A stretch of DNA of 64,000 nt, taken from contig NZ_CP025197.1 of NCBI RefSeq assembly GCF_002844395.1, positions 806,001 to 870,000 of the forward strand, read 5' to 3'. This document shows positions 11,779 to 20,856 of the stretch, piece after piece. A program made the position numbers and the translations under genes. The DNA comes from Acetivibrio saccincola (lineage in GTDB: Bacteria > Bacillota > Clostridia > Acetivibrionales > Acetivibrionaceae). Under the pieces are notes generated by a model, which was given only the letters and a program-made list of their open reading frames with translations, had not been told where the DNA came from and did not search any database. The first letter of the stretch is position 1. Every line of letters starts with the position of its first letter.

Positions 11779-12836
11779 TTATTTCTCTCCTTCCATAATT
11801 GTTTTAAATGAAATTGTTTGTTTTGGTTTAGGCATGTCAGCATGTGTTACAGATACTTCGTTATTTTGTAAATCCACTATTAACTCAGAATTTTTAGGTC
11901 TGCCCCTTCGTTTCATATGGGCATTGTCATGAAAATTAACCTGCAAGGCTTCACCGATTTTCTTGCCTTCATAGTATATGAATACCGGCTCTTCTAAACT
12001 CTTAATTTTATTCATATTAAGTTGGGATAAAAATCTTTTTCTAACTGTTAAAAAGAACCTTTCTATTTTTCCCCGGCTATGTGCAACAAAGGGTTTCGAA
12101 TGTATAAGAGCGCATCCTACGTCCGCGCACATAAATTCAAACTGCTGTGAACGGTAAATCTTCCCATTGTCCGTATAGAGCAGGGAAGGTATGCCTCTTC
12201 CTGTATGTAAGGTCCATACATTAAATCCCCATACCACAACTCATTTATATATTGATGTGCAAATCTTTTAATTTCTTTTTTCTCTTCAGTTTCATAAATG
12301 CTTTCATGATTTGAAAATTTTAAAAACCTGTATAGTGTGGTAAGTGATATTTGCCCTTCTTTTAATATGCCTTTTTTTATTAGTTTATCATAGATGATTG
12401 TAGTAGGCGCTTTAGGATATTTTCTTTTCGTCTCAAGGATTTTTTCAGCAAGTTCTGTATCTATTTTTCTACAATTACCCCTGTCTTTCCGGTATCCGGG
12501 TTTTAATGCATCCAATCCTCCACGCATGTAATCACAGTACCAGGACTCTATTGTTTTAGGTGAATATTTTCTTATGCCATAGTGTGGCATTTCTACGGGT
12601 TTTGATGAAATTTGAGCATAATAGTCCTTACGATTATTCACTTGTCCATTTAGGATCGGACTTATCAGTGAAAATCTTTTTAACGCAATGGCATTTCTTA
12701 CCTCTTCACTTAACATATTCCTGACCTCCTGTTGCATTTTTAGGAAGCCATGACCGGTCAGGCTGTTCTTTCCCACGGATGTTACCATAGTTATTTGCTC
12801 AAGTAAAGGAAAATATGGTGTTGCGGTTGATTTCAT
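11779..12836 (-). pseudogene. DDE transposase inactivated by internal deletion and frameshift
   Basis: The N-terminal part (from 12836) has helix-turn-helix segments and reaches the first catalytic aspartate in ELWYGDLMYGPYI. The C-terminal part continues in another frame from about 12237 with the second aspartate in LLYTDNGKIY and the glutamate region in SRGKIERFF. The two parts meet within about 100 bases, whereas 55-60 residues normally separate these aspartates. A deletion across the RNase H fold has therefore removed sequence and shifted the frame. The downstream ATPase is undamaged. Confidence 0.8.
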
Positions 12837-12885
12837 TAAAAATTTTTCATAAGACGCTTTTTAAAATCCTATTTTAATGTTATAA

Positions 12886-13302
12886 TCATGCTGCAAGAAA
12901 TGTTTTAGCGGTAGCTTGATAGTATTTTTGAGAGAATAGTTGAATGTTGGGGAATTCTCTTACTACTATTGCTAAAACGTTTCTTGCTTTTTCTGTGTTT
13001 CCAAGAGTTTCATCCGGTAATTTCACTTTGTGTATTATTTGTCTTAATCCATTTTGTATTGTATTGAGATTTTTAATGAATTTTTTTCTGTAATAGTATA
13101 GAATTTGCCTTGAAAACTGTACGTTGTTTTTTAGATTTAGTTGTTTTATAACTGAATTAATACTACCTTTACGATAAAATAAATTATATATGTATTCAAA
13201 AATATGATTTATTGCATTAATAAATCCGGGTAAACAAAAGTTAGGAATATATGATATGGTGCATCCACATAGAGGACATATATAGCGAGTGAAAATATTT
13301 TT
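12886..13302 (-). pseudogene. Start-less zinc-ribbon protein of the DUF6431 type
   Basis: The minus strand is open for 138 codons without a start codon. It begins just after a stop with YICPLCGCTISYIPNFCLPG, a zinc-knuckle motif. It goes on with RKGSINSVIKQLN, LPDETLGNTEKARNV and ends KTFLAA. I recognise this pattern from DUF6431-type proteins that accompany ExeA/DDE transposons. The N-terminus is lost next to an end-like repeat. Confidence 0.6.
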
Positions 13303-13378
13303 TCAAATTGCGGTAGGGTTAAAAATTTTTTTCACCTATTTTAATGTGATAAAATAAGGGTAGATTTACCTAAATTAA

Positions 13379-13852
13379 AATGAAAATCTACAATTAGAAG
13401 ATTTTATTATGAGTAAAAGAGTAAAAAGACCACCTGACAACCCCATTAATGCACTGATTTCTTTTGGGAATAGTCTTTTGTATTCAAAGACGATAACTCA
13501 GATTTACCATACTCACCTCAACCAATCAATAAGTTTTTTACATGAACCTAGTGAGGGGCGTTTTTCTCTTAGTCTTGATTTAGCAGAGGCATTTAAACCT
13601 ATAATTGTATTCAGAACTATATTTGAATGTGTAAATAATAGAAGAATACAGGTATCAAAGCATTTTGAAAAGAAGCTAAATTATTGCATACTTAATGAAA
13701 CTGGAAAAAAGATATTTATACAGGCATTTGAGGAGAGAATTAACAGTGTTTTTGAGCACAAACAGTTAAAAAGAAAAACTACTTATAAAAATGCAATAAA
13801 ACTAGATGGGTATAAATTGATTAAATTTATTTTAGAAGGCAAACCATTTTAA
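13379..13852 (+). pseudogene. cas1: CRISPR integrase Cas1, C-terminal part (type I-B)
   Basis: The frame carries the catalytic C-terminal domain of Cas1: KRPPDNPINALISFGNSLLY, SFLHEPSEGRFSLSLDLAE, KLNYCILNETGKK. Open sequence starts after a stop at 13376; the first ATG is 13409. Full Cas1 has about 330 residues, so the N-terminal dimerisation domain and part of the active site are missing. The loss abuts the transposon. Cas2 follows 23 bases downstream in the usual order. Confidence 0.85.
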
Positions 13853-13860
13853 CCATTTGA

Positions 13861-14157
<297 letters not shown>

Positions 14158-14490
14158 CTTTTTCAGCCTGTAACTAATCTACATTATTATGATAAAATAC
14201 AGTTTAAATTTGTAAATGCATTTGTTGCAGATTATGCAACCTGGATGGAAGGGAATAGAATTGTAGTTGAAGGAAACCATGCATATTGGGTACAGCAGGC
14301 AGAGTACTCAAATGATTTTAGAAGTTTTAGAAATTATTTTGATATGGTTTTTGCATATGCAAATACAGTAAATTTGGAAAGACAGCTAAAATGCGTGGAT
14401 GTAAAAGATATGCAGATTGGTGACGTGTTTATGGAAGCACCGCTTCCCGGCCATTGTGTTATTGTTGTTGATATGGCAGAAGAGGATTAG
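14158..14490 (+). pseudogene. DUF4846 protein fragment
   Basis: An open frame without a start codon begins right after cas2 and reads VADYATWMEG, NYFDMVFAYANTVNLERQLK and IGDVFMEAPLPGHCVIVVDM. This matches the conserved C-terminal half of DUF4846 proteins (about 300 residues, often exported). The N-terminal half and the last strand are missing. The first ATG is 14245. The fragment marks the far edge of the CRISPR scar. Confidence 0.55.
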
Positions 14491-14527
14491 TAAACCTTCT
14501 CATATTAATAATTACTTCTCCTTATAA

Positions 14528-16303
14528 TTACTCATTTTCATAGAGCCACTTATATATATAATAAGAATTTTTAACTTTTGTTATATATTCCTGGGTTTCA
14601 AAAAATGTAATTGCTGTGGGAAAGTCTTCTTTGGAGGTTCCAAGAGGACTGTTACTCCAGCGTGAAACATTGCCGGGTCCTCCGTTATAGGCAGCTAAAG
14701 CTTTGTCCACATCTTCTGAAAACATATTCAGCATAGAACGGATGTAAAATGTTCCAAATTCTATATTTATTTCAGGGTTGGTAAGGTCATTGTCTTCAAT
14801 TGTCATATTTAGTCTTGATGCAATGTCTTGTCCGGTGGCAGGCATAATTTGCATAAGTCCTATGGCACCGGCCCATGAAACAACATCAGCCCTGTAGTAG
14901 CTTTCCTCTCTCATAACGGCCCAGATTAAATAAGGGTCTACATTATATTTTTCAGCTGATTTTTTTACATATTCCTCAAAAGGAAGGGGATAGGCAAGTT
15001 TATAGCCCTGCCTGTTTGGTTTATCATTTAAGGAACGAAGTCCCCAGACTACTGACTGGTAAATATCACCTTTTTTAAGGTACCAGTCCCCAAGGGCAAG
15101 CTTTTCTTCCACTTTGGCAAATTTACTTCCTATTGAAAGTTCAATTTCAGATGCCTCTTCAAGTCCGTTTTCTTTATATAATTCCACCATTTCCAAAAAC
15201 TCAGGCTTTTCATATTCAATATCCACAATATCATCCCATGAATATTCCTGTTGGATTCTTTTCATCCAGGACGGATGCTTTGAAAGTATTTCCAGTAAAT
15301 TATCAGTGTTTTTATTCATGCGCTTAGAAAGTATATATGCCCTGTAAGCAGCGTCATCCTGGTAAGAACCTTCAAGCTCCGTTACTTTAAGGTAGGTTTT
15401 AAGTGCAGCTTCCTTCATGCCGGATTCTTCCTGCATACGTGCGGCTTTCCAAAGGGAAACGGCTTCATTGCTGCTTTTGAAAGCTTCTAATGCAGCATCA
15501 GTCATGCCTTCGTTTTCAAGGATGATTCCCAAACGGTAAGCCCCTTTTTCACCTATAGAGGAGTATATTTCTTTTGCTTTTTCCGTTTCTTCAGTAAGCT
15601 CTAAAGCCCTGCCATACCACCAGCCTATATCACTGTCTTCCGGATTGTGCTCATACAAGCTTTCCAGTACCGGTATAGCACTTGTATATTGCTGCTTTTC
15701 AAAAAGTGCACGGGCATAATACTTTTTCATTACAAAATCATTTTCACTTCTGGGTTTTGTGAAATTTTCAAGGGTGTCCCAGCTTTTAGTTTCCACCAGG
15801 GCTTTACAAATTTCTTCATTATCCGCTTCTAAATCTATTAGTGCCTGCAAGGCCCTTTCCTGAGGGAGTATTTTAAGATATTCATCTATAGCCTTTTCCC
15901 TCTTGTTGTTTTTAGCCAAGAAAGATGCATAGTTAAATCTTACATCATTTGTAGGATATAACTCCAAAGCAGTTTCATAAAACCCTTCAGCATCTTTGTT
16001 TTTTATATTGTAGTTATTTGCCAAAATAACATTTGAATAATACCCTATTGCATTTTTGTTTTTTGATAGTTTTAATAAAAACTCATCCCTCACCTGTTGT
16101 CTGCCTTTTTGAACGTCCAATAAAAGATTTATAATATCTATTGCATTATCCGGTTGGTATTCGCCATTTTCATTAACAAGATTTTCAAGTTCAGTATTGT
16201 AATCAGGCTGACGGTAATGTTGGCGGTAATAATAAAATGCCCCGCCCAAAACAGCCAGCAATATCAGAATACCTGTTATACTTATCAACAATTTAGCCTT
16301 CAT
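14528..16303 (-). CDS. Soluble lytic murein transglycosylase with TPR-like N-terminal region
   Basis: The enzyme cleaves peptidoglycan glycan strands, leaving 1,6-anhydro ends. After a membrane anchor (ISITGILILLAVLGGAFYYY) come about 400 residues of TPR-like helical repeats. From about residue 445 there is an SLT domain: LIWAVMREESYY with the catalytic Glu, GAIGLMQIMPATGQ, and AAYNGGPGNVSRW. At 591 residues it matches Slt70-like proteins. The ATG follows an AAAGGA site. It is transcribed alone, toward the DUF4846 fragment. Confidence 0.9.
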   Translation of the reverse strand: MKAKLLISITGILILLAVLGGAFYYYRQHYRQPDYNTELENLVNENGEYQPDNAIDIINLLLDVQKGRQQVRDEFLLKLSKNKNAIGYYSNVILANNYNIKNKDAEGFYETALELYPTNDVRFNYASFLAKNNKREKAIDEYLKILPQERALQALIDLEADNEEICKALVETKSWDTLENFTKPRSENDFVMKKYYARALFEKQQYTSAIPVLESLYEHNPEDSDIGWWYGRALELTEETEKAKEIYSSIGEKGAYRLGIILENEGMTDAALEAFKSSNEAVSLWKAARMQEESGMKEAALKTYLKVTELEGSYQDDAAYRAYILSKRMNKNTDNLLEILSKHPSWMKRIQQEYSWDDIVDIEYEKPEFLEMVELYKENGLEEASEIELSIGSKFAKVEEKLALGDWYLKKGDIYQSVVWGLRSLNDKPNRQGYKLAYPLPFEEYVKKSAEKYNVDPYLIWAVMREESYYRADVVSWAGAIGLMQIMPATGQDIASRLNMTIEDNDLTNPEINIEFGTFYIRSMLNMFSEDVDKALAAYNGGPGNVSRWSNSPLGTSKEDFPTAITFFETQEYITKVKNSYYIYKWLYENE

Positions 16304-16435
16304 AGCATTAGTATTCCTTTCATTATATAAAATAATATTTAATATAAAATAATATTTATTATTCTATAAAACTAATATATAAGATATACTAACACATTTT
16401 ATTCATTTATGGGAGTAAAAAAGACAAAAAGTCAG

Positions 16436-16477
16436 CAAAAACAAAAAAATACCACAAATAATTCAAAATATTTGTGG
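16436..16477 (-). terminator. Rho-independent terminator of the small Gly-rich gene
   Basis: On the minus strand CCACAAATA pairs with TATTTGTGG around an 8-base loop, followed by a T-rich run. It lies about 60 bases past the stop of the gene at 16535-16687. Confidence 0.75.
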
Positions 16478-16534
16478 CATGTTTTGTAAATGTTATGGTT
16501 TTATAAGTACTTATTTTTATTGGTATAGAACTTC

Positions 16535-16687
16535 TTATTCGTGTGCGACACCGCCAAAGCCTCCGCAAGATCCGGAACCAAATAGAGGTAGGAGAATAAT
16601 TATAATCAGGATGATAAGGAAAATTACAAATGAACCGCCAAAACAACCTCCGCCGCCTGATACTGCTACTCTTTCGTCAAATGACAT
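16535..16687 (-). CDS. Small Gly-rich single-membrane-helix protein (YjcZ-like)
   Basis: The protein has 50 residues: a polar N-terminus (MSFDERVAVS), a GGGGCFGG segment, one strongly hydrophobic helix (FVIFLIILIIIILLPLF), then a second Gly/Cys segment. GAAAGGAG lies eight bases before the ATG and a clear terminator follows, so it is very probably a real gene. Size and composition resemble YjcZ/SscA-type spore proteins of Firmicutes. The role is unknown. Confidence 0.7.
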   Translation of the reverse strand: MSFDERVAVSGGGGCFGGSFVIFLIILIIIILLPLFGSGSCGGFGGVAHE

Positions 16688-16780
16688 ATTGCATGCTCCT
16701 TTCAATTTTAAGTTGATATGTTTGATATTTACAGTACATATTATTCATATGGTATTGTAAGTGTTACAAAATTTTTTGTT

Positions 16781-17047
16781 TTATTGTCTGGTGTATTTGC
16801 TTATGATATCAATAATTTCGTCCACTTTTTCATCACCGTTACCTTCAACAAAAGCCTGGCGGACGCAGTTTTTTATATGTTTTTCAAGTATTTTAAGATT
16901 AATTTTTCTAAGAAGGGCCTGTACAGCTAAAATTTGCTTTGATATATCAACGCAATATCTGTCATCTTCAACCATTTTTATTATTCCTTCCAGTTGTCCT
17001 TTGGAAGTTTTCAATAAGTTCATTATTTCTTTATCTTTTTTAACCAA
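16781..17047 (-). CDS. csoR: CsoR/RcnR-family metal-sensing repressor
   Basis: The 88-residue all-helical repressor has the Cys-His-Cys signature of Cu(I)-sensing CsoR: RYCVDISKQ, then KHIKNCVRQAF. The N-terminal GQLEGIIKMVEDD is the family hallmark. Copper binding releases it from DNA. It is divergent from the ArsR/P-type ATPase operon, and a dyad GGGTAT-N8-ATACCC at 17119-17138 lies between them as a possible operator. No copper exporter is adjacent. Confidence 0.88.
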   Translation of the reverse strand: MVKKDKEIMNLLKTSKGQLEGIIKMVEDDRYCVDISKQILAVQALLRKINLKILEKHIKNCVRQAFVEGNGDEKVDEIIDIISKYTRQ

Positions 17048-17118
17048 TTTACAAACCTCGTTTCATAGAAATTTTGAATTTTATTTTGGGTTTCTGCATA
17101 TATTTTATACTTTTTTAA

Positions 17119-17138
17119 GGGTATATTCAATAATACCC
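17119..17138. promoter_or_regulatory. Dyad between csoR and arsR, candidate operator
   Basis: GGGTAT and ATACCC arms are spaced by eight bases. CsoR sites are G/C-tract dyads within AT-rich DNA, so this is a candidate. A T-rich run follows on the plus strand, so a terminator hairpin is an alternative. Confidence 0.35.
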
Positions 17139-17249
17139 GTTTTTGCTTTTTATTATTGTTTTTTTTAACTGTTTGACAGGGAATAAAATCCGGAAGTCCA
17201 TGGCTTTACTTGGTTCGGATTTAGTTCGGATATTGTTTTTTAATATTGC

Positions 17250-17326
17250 TTGACAGGGAATTAACAATGTAATATAATAATAATTGAACATATGAACATA
17301 TGAACATATGAACATATATTCATATG
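17250..17326 (+). promoter_or_regulatory. Promoter and ArsR/SmtB-type operator array of the metal-efflux operon
   Basis: TTGACA and TATAAT are 17 bases apart. Just downstream, TGAACAT is repeated at 17285, 17293, 17301 and 17309. The last repeat forms the near-perfect dyad ATATGAACATATATTCATAT, which matches the 12-2-12 operators of SmtB, CzrA and CadC. Its position over the transcription start fits repression relieved by metal. A second TTGACAGGGAAT copy lies at 17173. The rest of 17327-17522 is AT-rich leader. Confidence 0.75.
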
Positions 17327-17522
17327 AATTCGTATATACAATATTTTATGAATGCATATATACAATATTTTTTAAACGGCTTATAATTTACCAAAGCATT
17401 GATTAGTAAAATGTTAATTTAGCAAAATATTAGTTTAGGAAAATACCAATTTAATAAAATGCTAATTTATTAAAAAGAGTTAACAAAATTAGCAAAATAT
17501 TAATGCAAAAGGAGATGAAATA

Positions 17523-17891
17523 ATGGAGGAAAAGGAAAAACAATTTGACAAATGTGACTGCACTGTTATACATGAAGATGTAGTCGAGAAAGTAAGAAGT
17601 ATAATGCCGGAAGAGGAAGATTTATATAATTTGGCGGACTTTTTTAAAGTATTTGGTGACAGTACAAGAATAAGAATAATATGCGCCTTGCTTAACTGCG
17701 AAATGTGTGTATGTGATATTGCAGTTCTTTTAAATATGACCCAATCCTCTATATCCCACCAGCTGAGAGTGTTAAAACAGGCCAGGTTAGTTAAATTTAG
17801 AAGGGAAGGCAAGGTTGTATACTATTCATTGGACGATGAACATATAAAGGAAATTTTTAACACAGGTCTTTTACATGTAAAAGAAAAGTGA
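17523..17891 (+). CDS. cadC: ArsR/SmtB-family metal-responsive repressor (CadC-like)
   Basis: The winged-helix repressor of 122 residues has the CadC-type N-terminal cysteines (KCDCTVIHED) and the alpha-3 motif EMCVCDIA, which together bind Cd, Pb or Zn. It also has an alpha-5 acidic/His site (SLDDEHIKEI, LLHVKE). The recognition helix is TQSSISHQLRVLK. It precedes and overlaps the ATPase gene region, so both are one operon. A strong AAAAGGAGATG site precedes the ATG. Confidence 0.9.
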   Translation: MEEKEKQFDKCDCTVIHEDVVEKVRSIMPEEEDLYNLADFFKVFGDSTRIRIICALLNCEMCVCDIAVLLNMTQSSISHQLRVLKQARLVKFRREGKVVYYSLDDEHIKEIFNTGLLHVKEK

Positions 17892-17902
17892 GGGATTTAT
17901 AT

Positions 17903-19765
17903 ATGAAAAGAAAAATAGACTTGGATAAAGCTAATATTATAAAACTTGCAGTTGGGGGGGTTCTTTTTTTTACAGCTTTATTAGCTGATCTTCCTTACTG
18001 GGCTAATATTGGTATATATTTAGCAAGTTATATTATAATTGGCGGGGATGTTCTTTTAAAATCCATTAAAAATATTTCACGGGGAGAGATATTTGACGAA
18101 AATTTTCTTATGGCAATTGCAACAATAGGTGCCTTTGCAATTAAGGAATATCCTGAGGCTGTTGCAGTTATGCTATTTTACCAGGTGGGAGAGCTTTTAC
18201 AAGATATTGCGGTGAGCCGTTCAAGAAATTCCATTGCAGAACTTATGGATATAAGACCTGATTATGCTAACCTTGTTATAGGGAACAAAACTAAAAAAGT
18301 GTCTCCTAAAGAGGTAAAGACAGAAGATATAATACTTATAAGGCCAGGTGAAAAAGTGCCTTTAGACGGGGAGGTAGTTGAGGGAAAATCAGTTGTGGAT
18401 ACCACAGCACTTACAGGGGAATCTGTGCCCAGGGAAGTTAAAGAGGGAGATGAGATTCTTTCAGGGTTTATAAATAAAAACGGTGTTCTTAAAGTTAAAG
18501 TTACAAAAGAATTTGAAGAGTCCACAGTATCTAAGATATTAAATCTTGTGGAGAATGCAGCCGGCAAAAAAGCTGCTGCAGAAAAGTTTATAACAAAATT
18601 TGCAAAGTACTACACACCGGCAGTTGTGGGAATTGCTGCAGCACTGGCAATAGCGCCTCCTCTTCTTATCCATGAAGCTACGTTTTCCCAGTGGCTATAT
18701 AGGAGTTTGGTATTTTTGGTAATTTCATGTCCATGTGCCCTTGTTATATCTATACCATTAGGTTTTTTTGGCGGCATAGGAAGTGCATCCAGAAATGGTG
18801 TTTTGGTAAAGGGGGGGAACTATTTAGAAGCTTTAAACAGCCTTCATACCGTTGTGTTTGACAAGACAGGCACCCTTACAAAAGGAATTTTTGAAGTTGC
18901 AGGAGTATATCCCCAAAATGGCTTTAGCAAAGATGAACTGTTAAAATATGCAGCTATGTCAGAAGAATATTCCACTCATCCAATAGCGGATTCAATTAAA
19001 AAAGCCTATGGAAAAAAAGTAGACAGAAGCAATATTGACAGCTATGAAGAAATTTCAGGTATGGGAATAAAGGCAAAAATAAAAGGAATTGATATATATG
19101 CAGGAAATGCAAAACTTATGAATTTATTAAATGTAAAATATAAAGAGGAAGATTATATCGGTACAACTGTCCATATAGCTGTAGGTGGAAAATATGCAGG
19201 GGTTTTGGTGATATCTGATGAGTTAAAAGAAGATGCCAAAGAGACTGTAGAAGATTTAAGGAAAATGGGAGTAAAAAAGATTTCAATGCTTACCGGGGAT
19301 AGCGAAAATGTTGCCAAAAAAGTTGGAAGTATTTTAAATTTGGACAAAGTATATGCAGAGCTTTTACCCCATGAGAAATTTGAAAAGCTGGAGCTTTTGG
19401 AAAAAGAAAAGCCTCCTAAGGGAAAGCTTTTATTTGTAGGTGACGGGATTAATGATGCTCCTGTCCTTGCAAGGGCAGACATAGGCGCAGCAATGGGAGG
19501 ACTTGGCTCTGATGCTGCAATTGAAGCTGCGGATATTGTACTGATGACAGATGAACCTTCAAAGCTTATAACAGCAATAAAAATTGCCCAAAAAACCAGA
19601 AGAATTGTATGGCAAAATATAATTTTTGCTTTTGGTATAAAATTTGCTGTTTTACTTCTTGGAGCCGGAGGCATAGCATCAATGTGGGAAGCTGTATTTG
19701 CAGATGTGGGGGTTGCACTGTTGGCGGTTGTAAACGCAATGCGAATTATAAGACCCCAAAACTAA
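17903..19765 (+). CDS. cadA: P1B-type heavy-metal-exporting ATPase (Cd/Zn/Pb type)
   Basis: This membrane ATPase exports soft divalent metals. Motifs: the transmembrane CPC site in SCPCALVISIP near 276, phosphorylation DKTGTLT near 319, the HP locus STHPIADSI, and GDGINDAP near 512. The actuator TGES reads LTGESVPREV. At 620 residues it lacks the N-terminal HMA metal-binding domain of many CadA proteins. The ATG at 17903 has GAGGGA upstream; an in-frame GTG at 17888 overlaps the end of the repressor gene. Regulation is by the preceding repressor. Confidence 0.92.
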   Translation: MKRKIDLDKANIIKLAVGGVLFFTALLADLPYWANIGIYLASYIIIGGDVLLKSIKNISRGEIFDENFLMAIATIGAFAIKEYPEAVAVMLFYQVGELLQDIAVSRSRNSIAELMDIRPDYANLVIGNKTKKVSPKEVKTEDIILIRPGEKVPLDGEVVEGKSVVDTTALTGESVPREVKEGDEILSGFINKNGVLKVKVTKEFEESTVSKILNLVENAAGKKAAAEKFITKFAKYYTPAVVGIAAALAIAPPLLIHEATFSQWLYRSLVFLVISCPCALVISIPLGFFGGIGSASRNGVLVKGGNYLEALNSLHTVVFDKTGTLTKGIFEVAGVYPQNGFSKDELLKYAAMSEEYSTHPIADSIKKAYGKKVDRSNIDSYEEISGMGIKAKIKGIDIYAGNAKLMNLLNVKYKEEDYIGTTVHIAVGGKYAGVLVISDELKEDAKETVEDLRKMGVKKISMLTGDSENVAKKVGSILNLDKVYAELLPHEKFEKLELLEKEKPPKGKLLFVGDGINDAPVLARADIGAAMGGLGSDAAIEAADIVLMTDEPSKLITAIKIAQKTRRIVWQNIIFAFGIKFAVLLLGAGGIASMWEAVFADVGVALLAVVNAMRIIRPQN

Positions 19766-19851
19766 CCGGGGATTTCCGTTTAAGATAATTAATTTTCTGA
19801 TTTTGTAGCTTTTGCCGGGGCTTAAAAGGGATTTTTAAAGGGTTTTACTTT

Positions 19852-20256
19852 TTACTTAAAAACAAATTTTTTATCTAAATTATATTTTACTATATATCCT
19901 ATTGAAAGTCCTATAACAGCTCCGGCATATTTAGACAGTTCATGCTCAAACAACTTGTCAAATAAAATTTCAAATCCCCAAAATATTAAAGTTGTAAATA
20001 CCCCCATAAAGGAATATAAAATAAACTTTTTTGCGTTTTCCTTTTGATTTTTTGTGTGATAATAAAATATGTATTTTTTATCAAGAATATATTTTATTAC
20101 AAGCCCGGCAAGTGTACCAAAAAACATGGATATATAGATGGCATATTTTTCGCTGATAACATTTTCAATTGCAAAATCAACAATGCGCTGAGTGGAAAGG
20201 TTGCTTAACATTGAAATAATTGCAAAAATAGTGTATTTTAAAGCTATAGATTCCAT
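19852..20256 (-). CDS. GtrA-family membrane protein
   Basis: The 134-residue protein has four membrane helices and the GtrA pattern (KYTIFAIISMLSNLSTQRIV, FFGTLAGLVIKYILDKKYIF, GYIVKYNLDKKFVF). The two K-Y-x-L-D-K-K motifs are diagnostic. Family members help move polyprenyl-phosphate-linked sugars across the membrane. The ATG with AAGGGAAG upstream was preferred to an earlier one. It follows an SMR-like gene on the same strand, and the pair may serve cell-wall polymer glycosylation. Confidence 0.8.
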   Translation of the reverse strand: MESIALKYTIFAIISMLSNLSTQRIVDFAIENVISEKYAIYISMFFGTLAGLVIKYILDKKYIFYYHTKNQKENAKKFILYSFMGVFTTLIFWGFEILFDKLFEHELSKYAGAVIGLSIGYIVKYNLDKKFVFK

Positions 20257-20354
20257 AAAACTTCCCTTCTTTAAATTACTTTGACAAATTACTTTGACAA
20301 AACCAAACAAATGAATCAAATTATTTTATCAATAAAAAATCACTTTAAATAAAA

Positions 20355-20696
20355 TCACTTTAACAGCATAACTCCAAGGGTTATAAGAATAACACCTGCA
20401 AAGCTCTGCAAGCTGAAATTTTCTTTAAGAACTAAAATTGCCAGTATATAAGTAATTACATATCCTATACTGTTAAGAGGACGGGCATAACTTAGGTCAT
20501 AATGTTTTAATACAAGCATCCACAAGAGAAAACTAAAACCATAACTGAGAAAACCCGATATAACCCACTTGTTTGTTGCCAATTCAAGAAAAAATTTTAA
20601 ATTGGTCTCCTGGGTTTTATCAATTCCCATTTTAAACATTACCTGACCAAGGGCACCTAATAATATTGATAAAAACAGATATACTTTTGGCATCAA
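20355..20696 (-). CDS. Small EamA/SMR-type membrane transporter
   Basis: The protein of about 113 residues has four membrane helices and resembles ArnE/ArnF and SMR subunits (LGALGQVMFKMGID, YARPLNSIGYVITYILAI, GVILITLGVMLL). Such subunits flip lipid-linked sugars or export cations as dimers. AAGGAG lies eight bases before a TTG and eleven before an ATG, so either may be used. With the adjacent GtrA gene it probably forms a two-gene operon. Confidence 0.72.
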   Translation of the reverse strand: MMPKVYLFLSILLGALGQVMFKMGIDKTQETNLKFFLELATNKWVISGFLSYGFSFLLWMLVLKHYDLSYARPLNSIGYVITYILAILVLKENFSLQSFAGVILITLGVMLLK

Positions 20697-20819
20697 TTTT
20701 AAAACTCCTTAAAAATTATTATAATTATAGTTTTGCTATAGTTTTGCCTAAATATCATTATTTATTTTAAGCTTTAATACTTATGGATGTCAATTGTTTT
20801 GGAAAAAAGAAAATAAAAA

Positions 20820-20841
20820 AAGGAGAGTGTTTACTCTCCCT
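20820..20841 (-). terminator. Rho-independent terminator of the SLH gene
   Basis: On the minus strand GGGAGAGT pairs with ACTCTCCT around AAAC and is followed by a T-run. It is 16 bases past the stop. Confidence 0.85.
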
Positions 20842-20856
20842 TTTAAAAACTTTAAA

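Larger units (their letters stand above)
10904..13310 (-). mobile_element. Decayed DDE transposase/ExeA-ATPase transposon
   Basis: Three minus-strand genes lie here: a zinc-ribbon protein remnant, a broken DDE transposase and an AAA ATPase. Copies of TTTTCAAATT at 10904, 10927, 10971 and 11004, and one at 13300, look like transposase-binding end repeats. All face the same way rather than inverted, so exact ends are uncertain. The element sits exactly where the effector genes of a type I-B cas operon would be. Confidence 0.6.

Noticed and set aside
12893-12987. Inverted repeat (about 19 of 22 matches) that might be a transposon end or small mobile repeat
   Set aside because: It lies inside the open frame of the zinc-ribbon remnant, so both arms are coding; no boundary is supported there.
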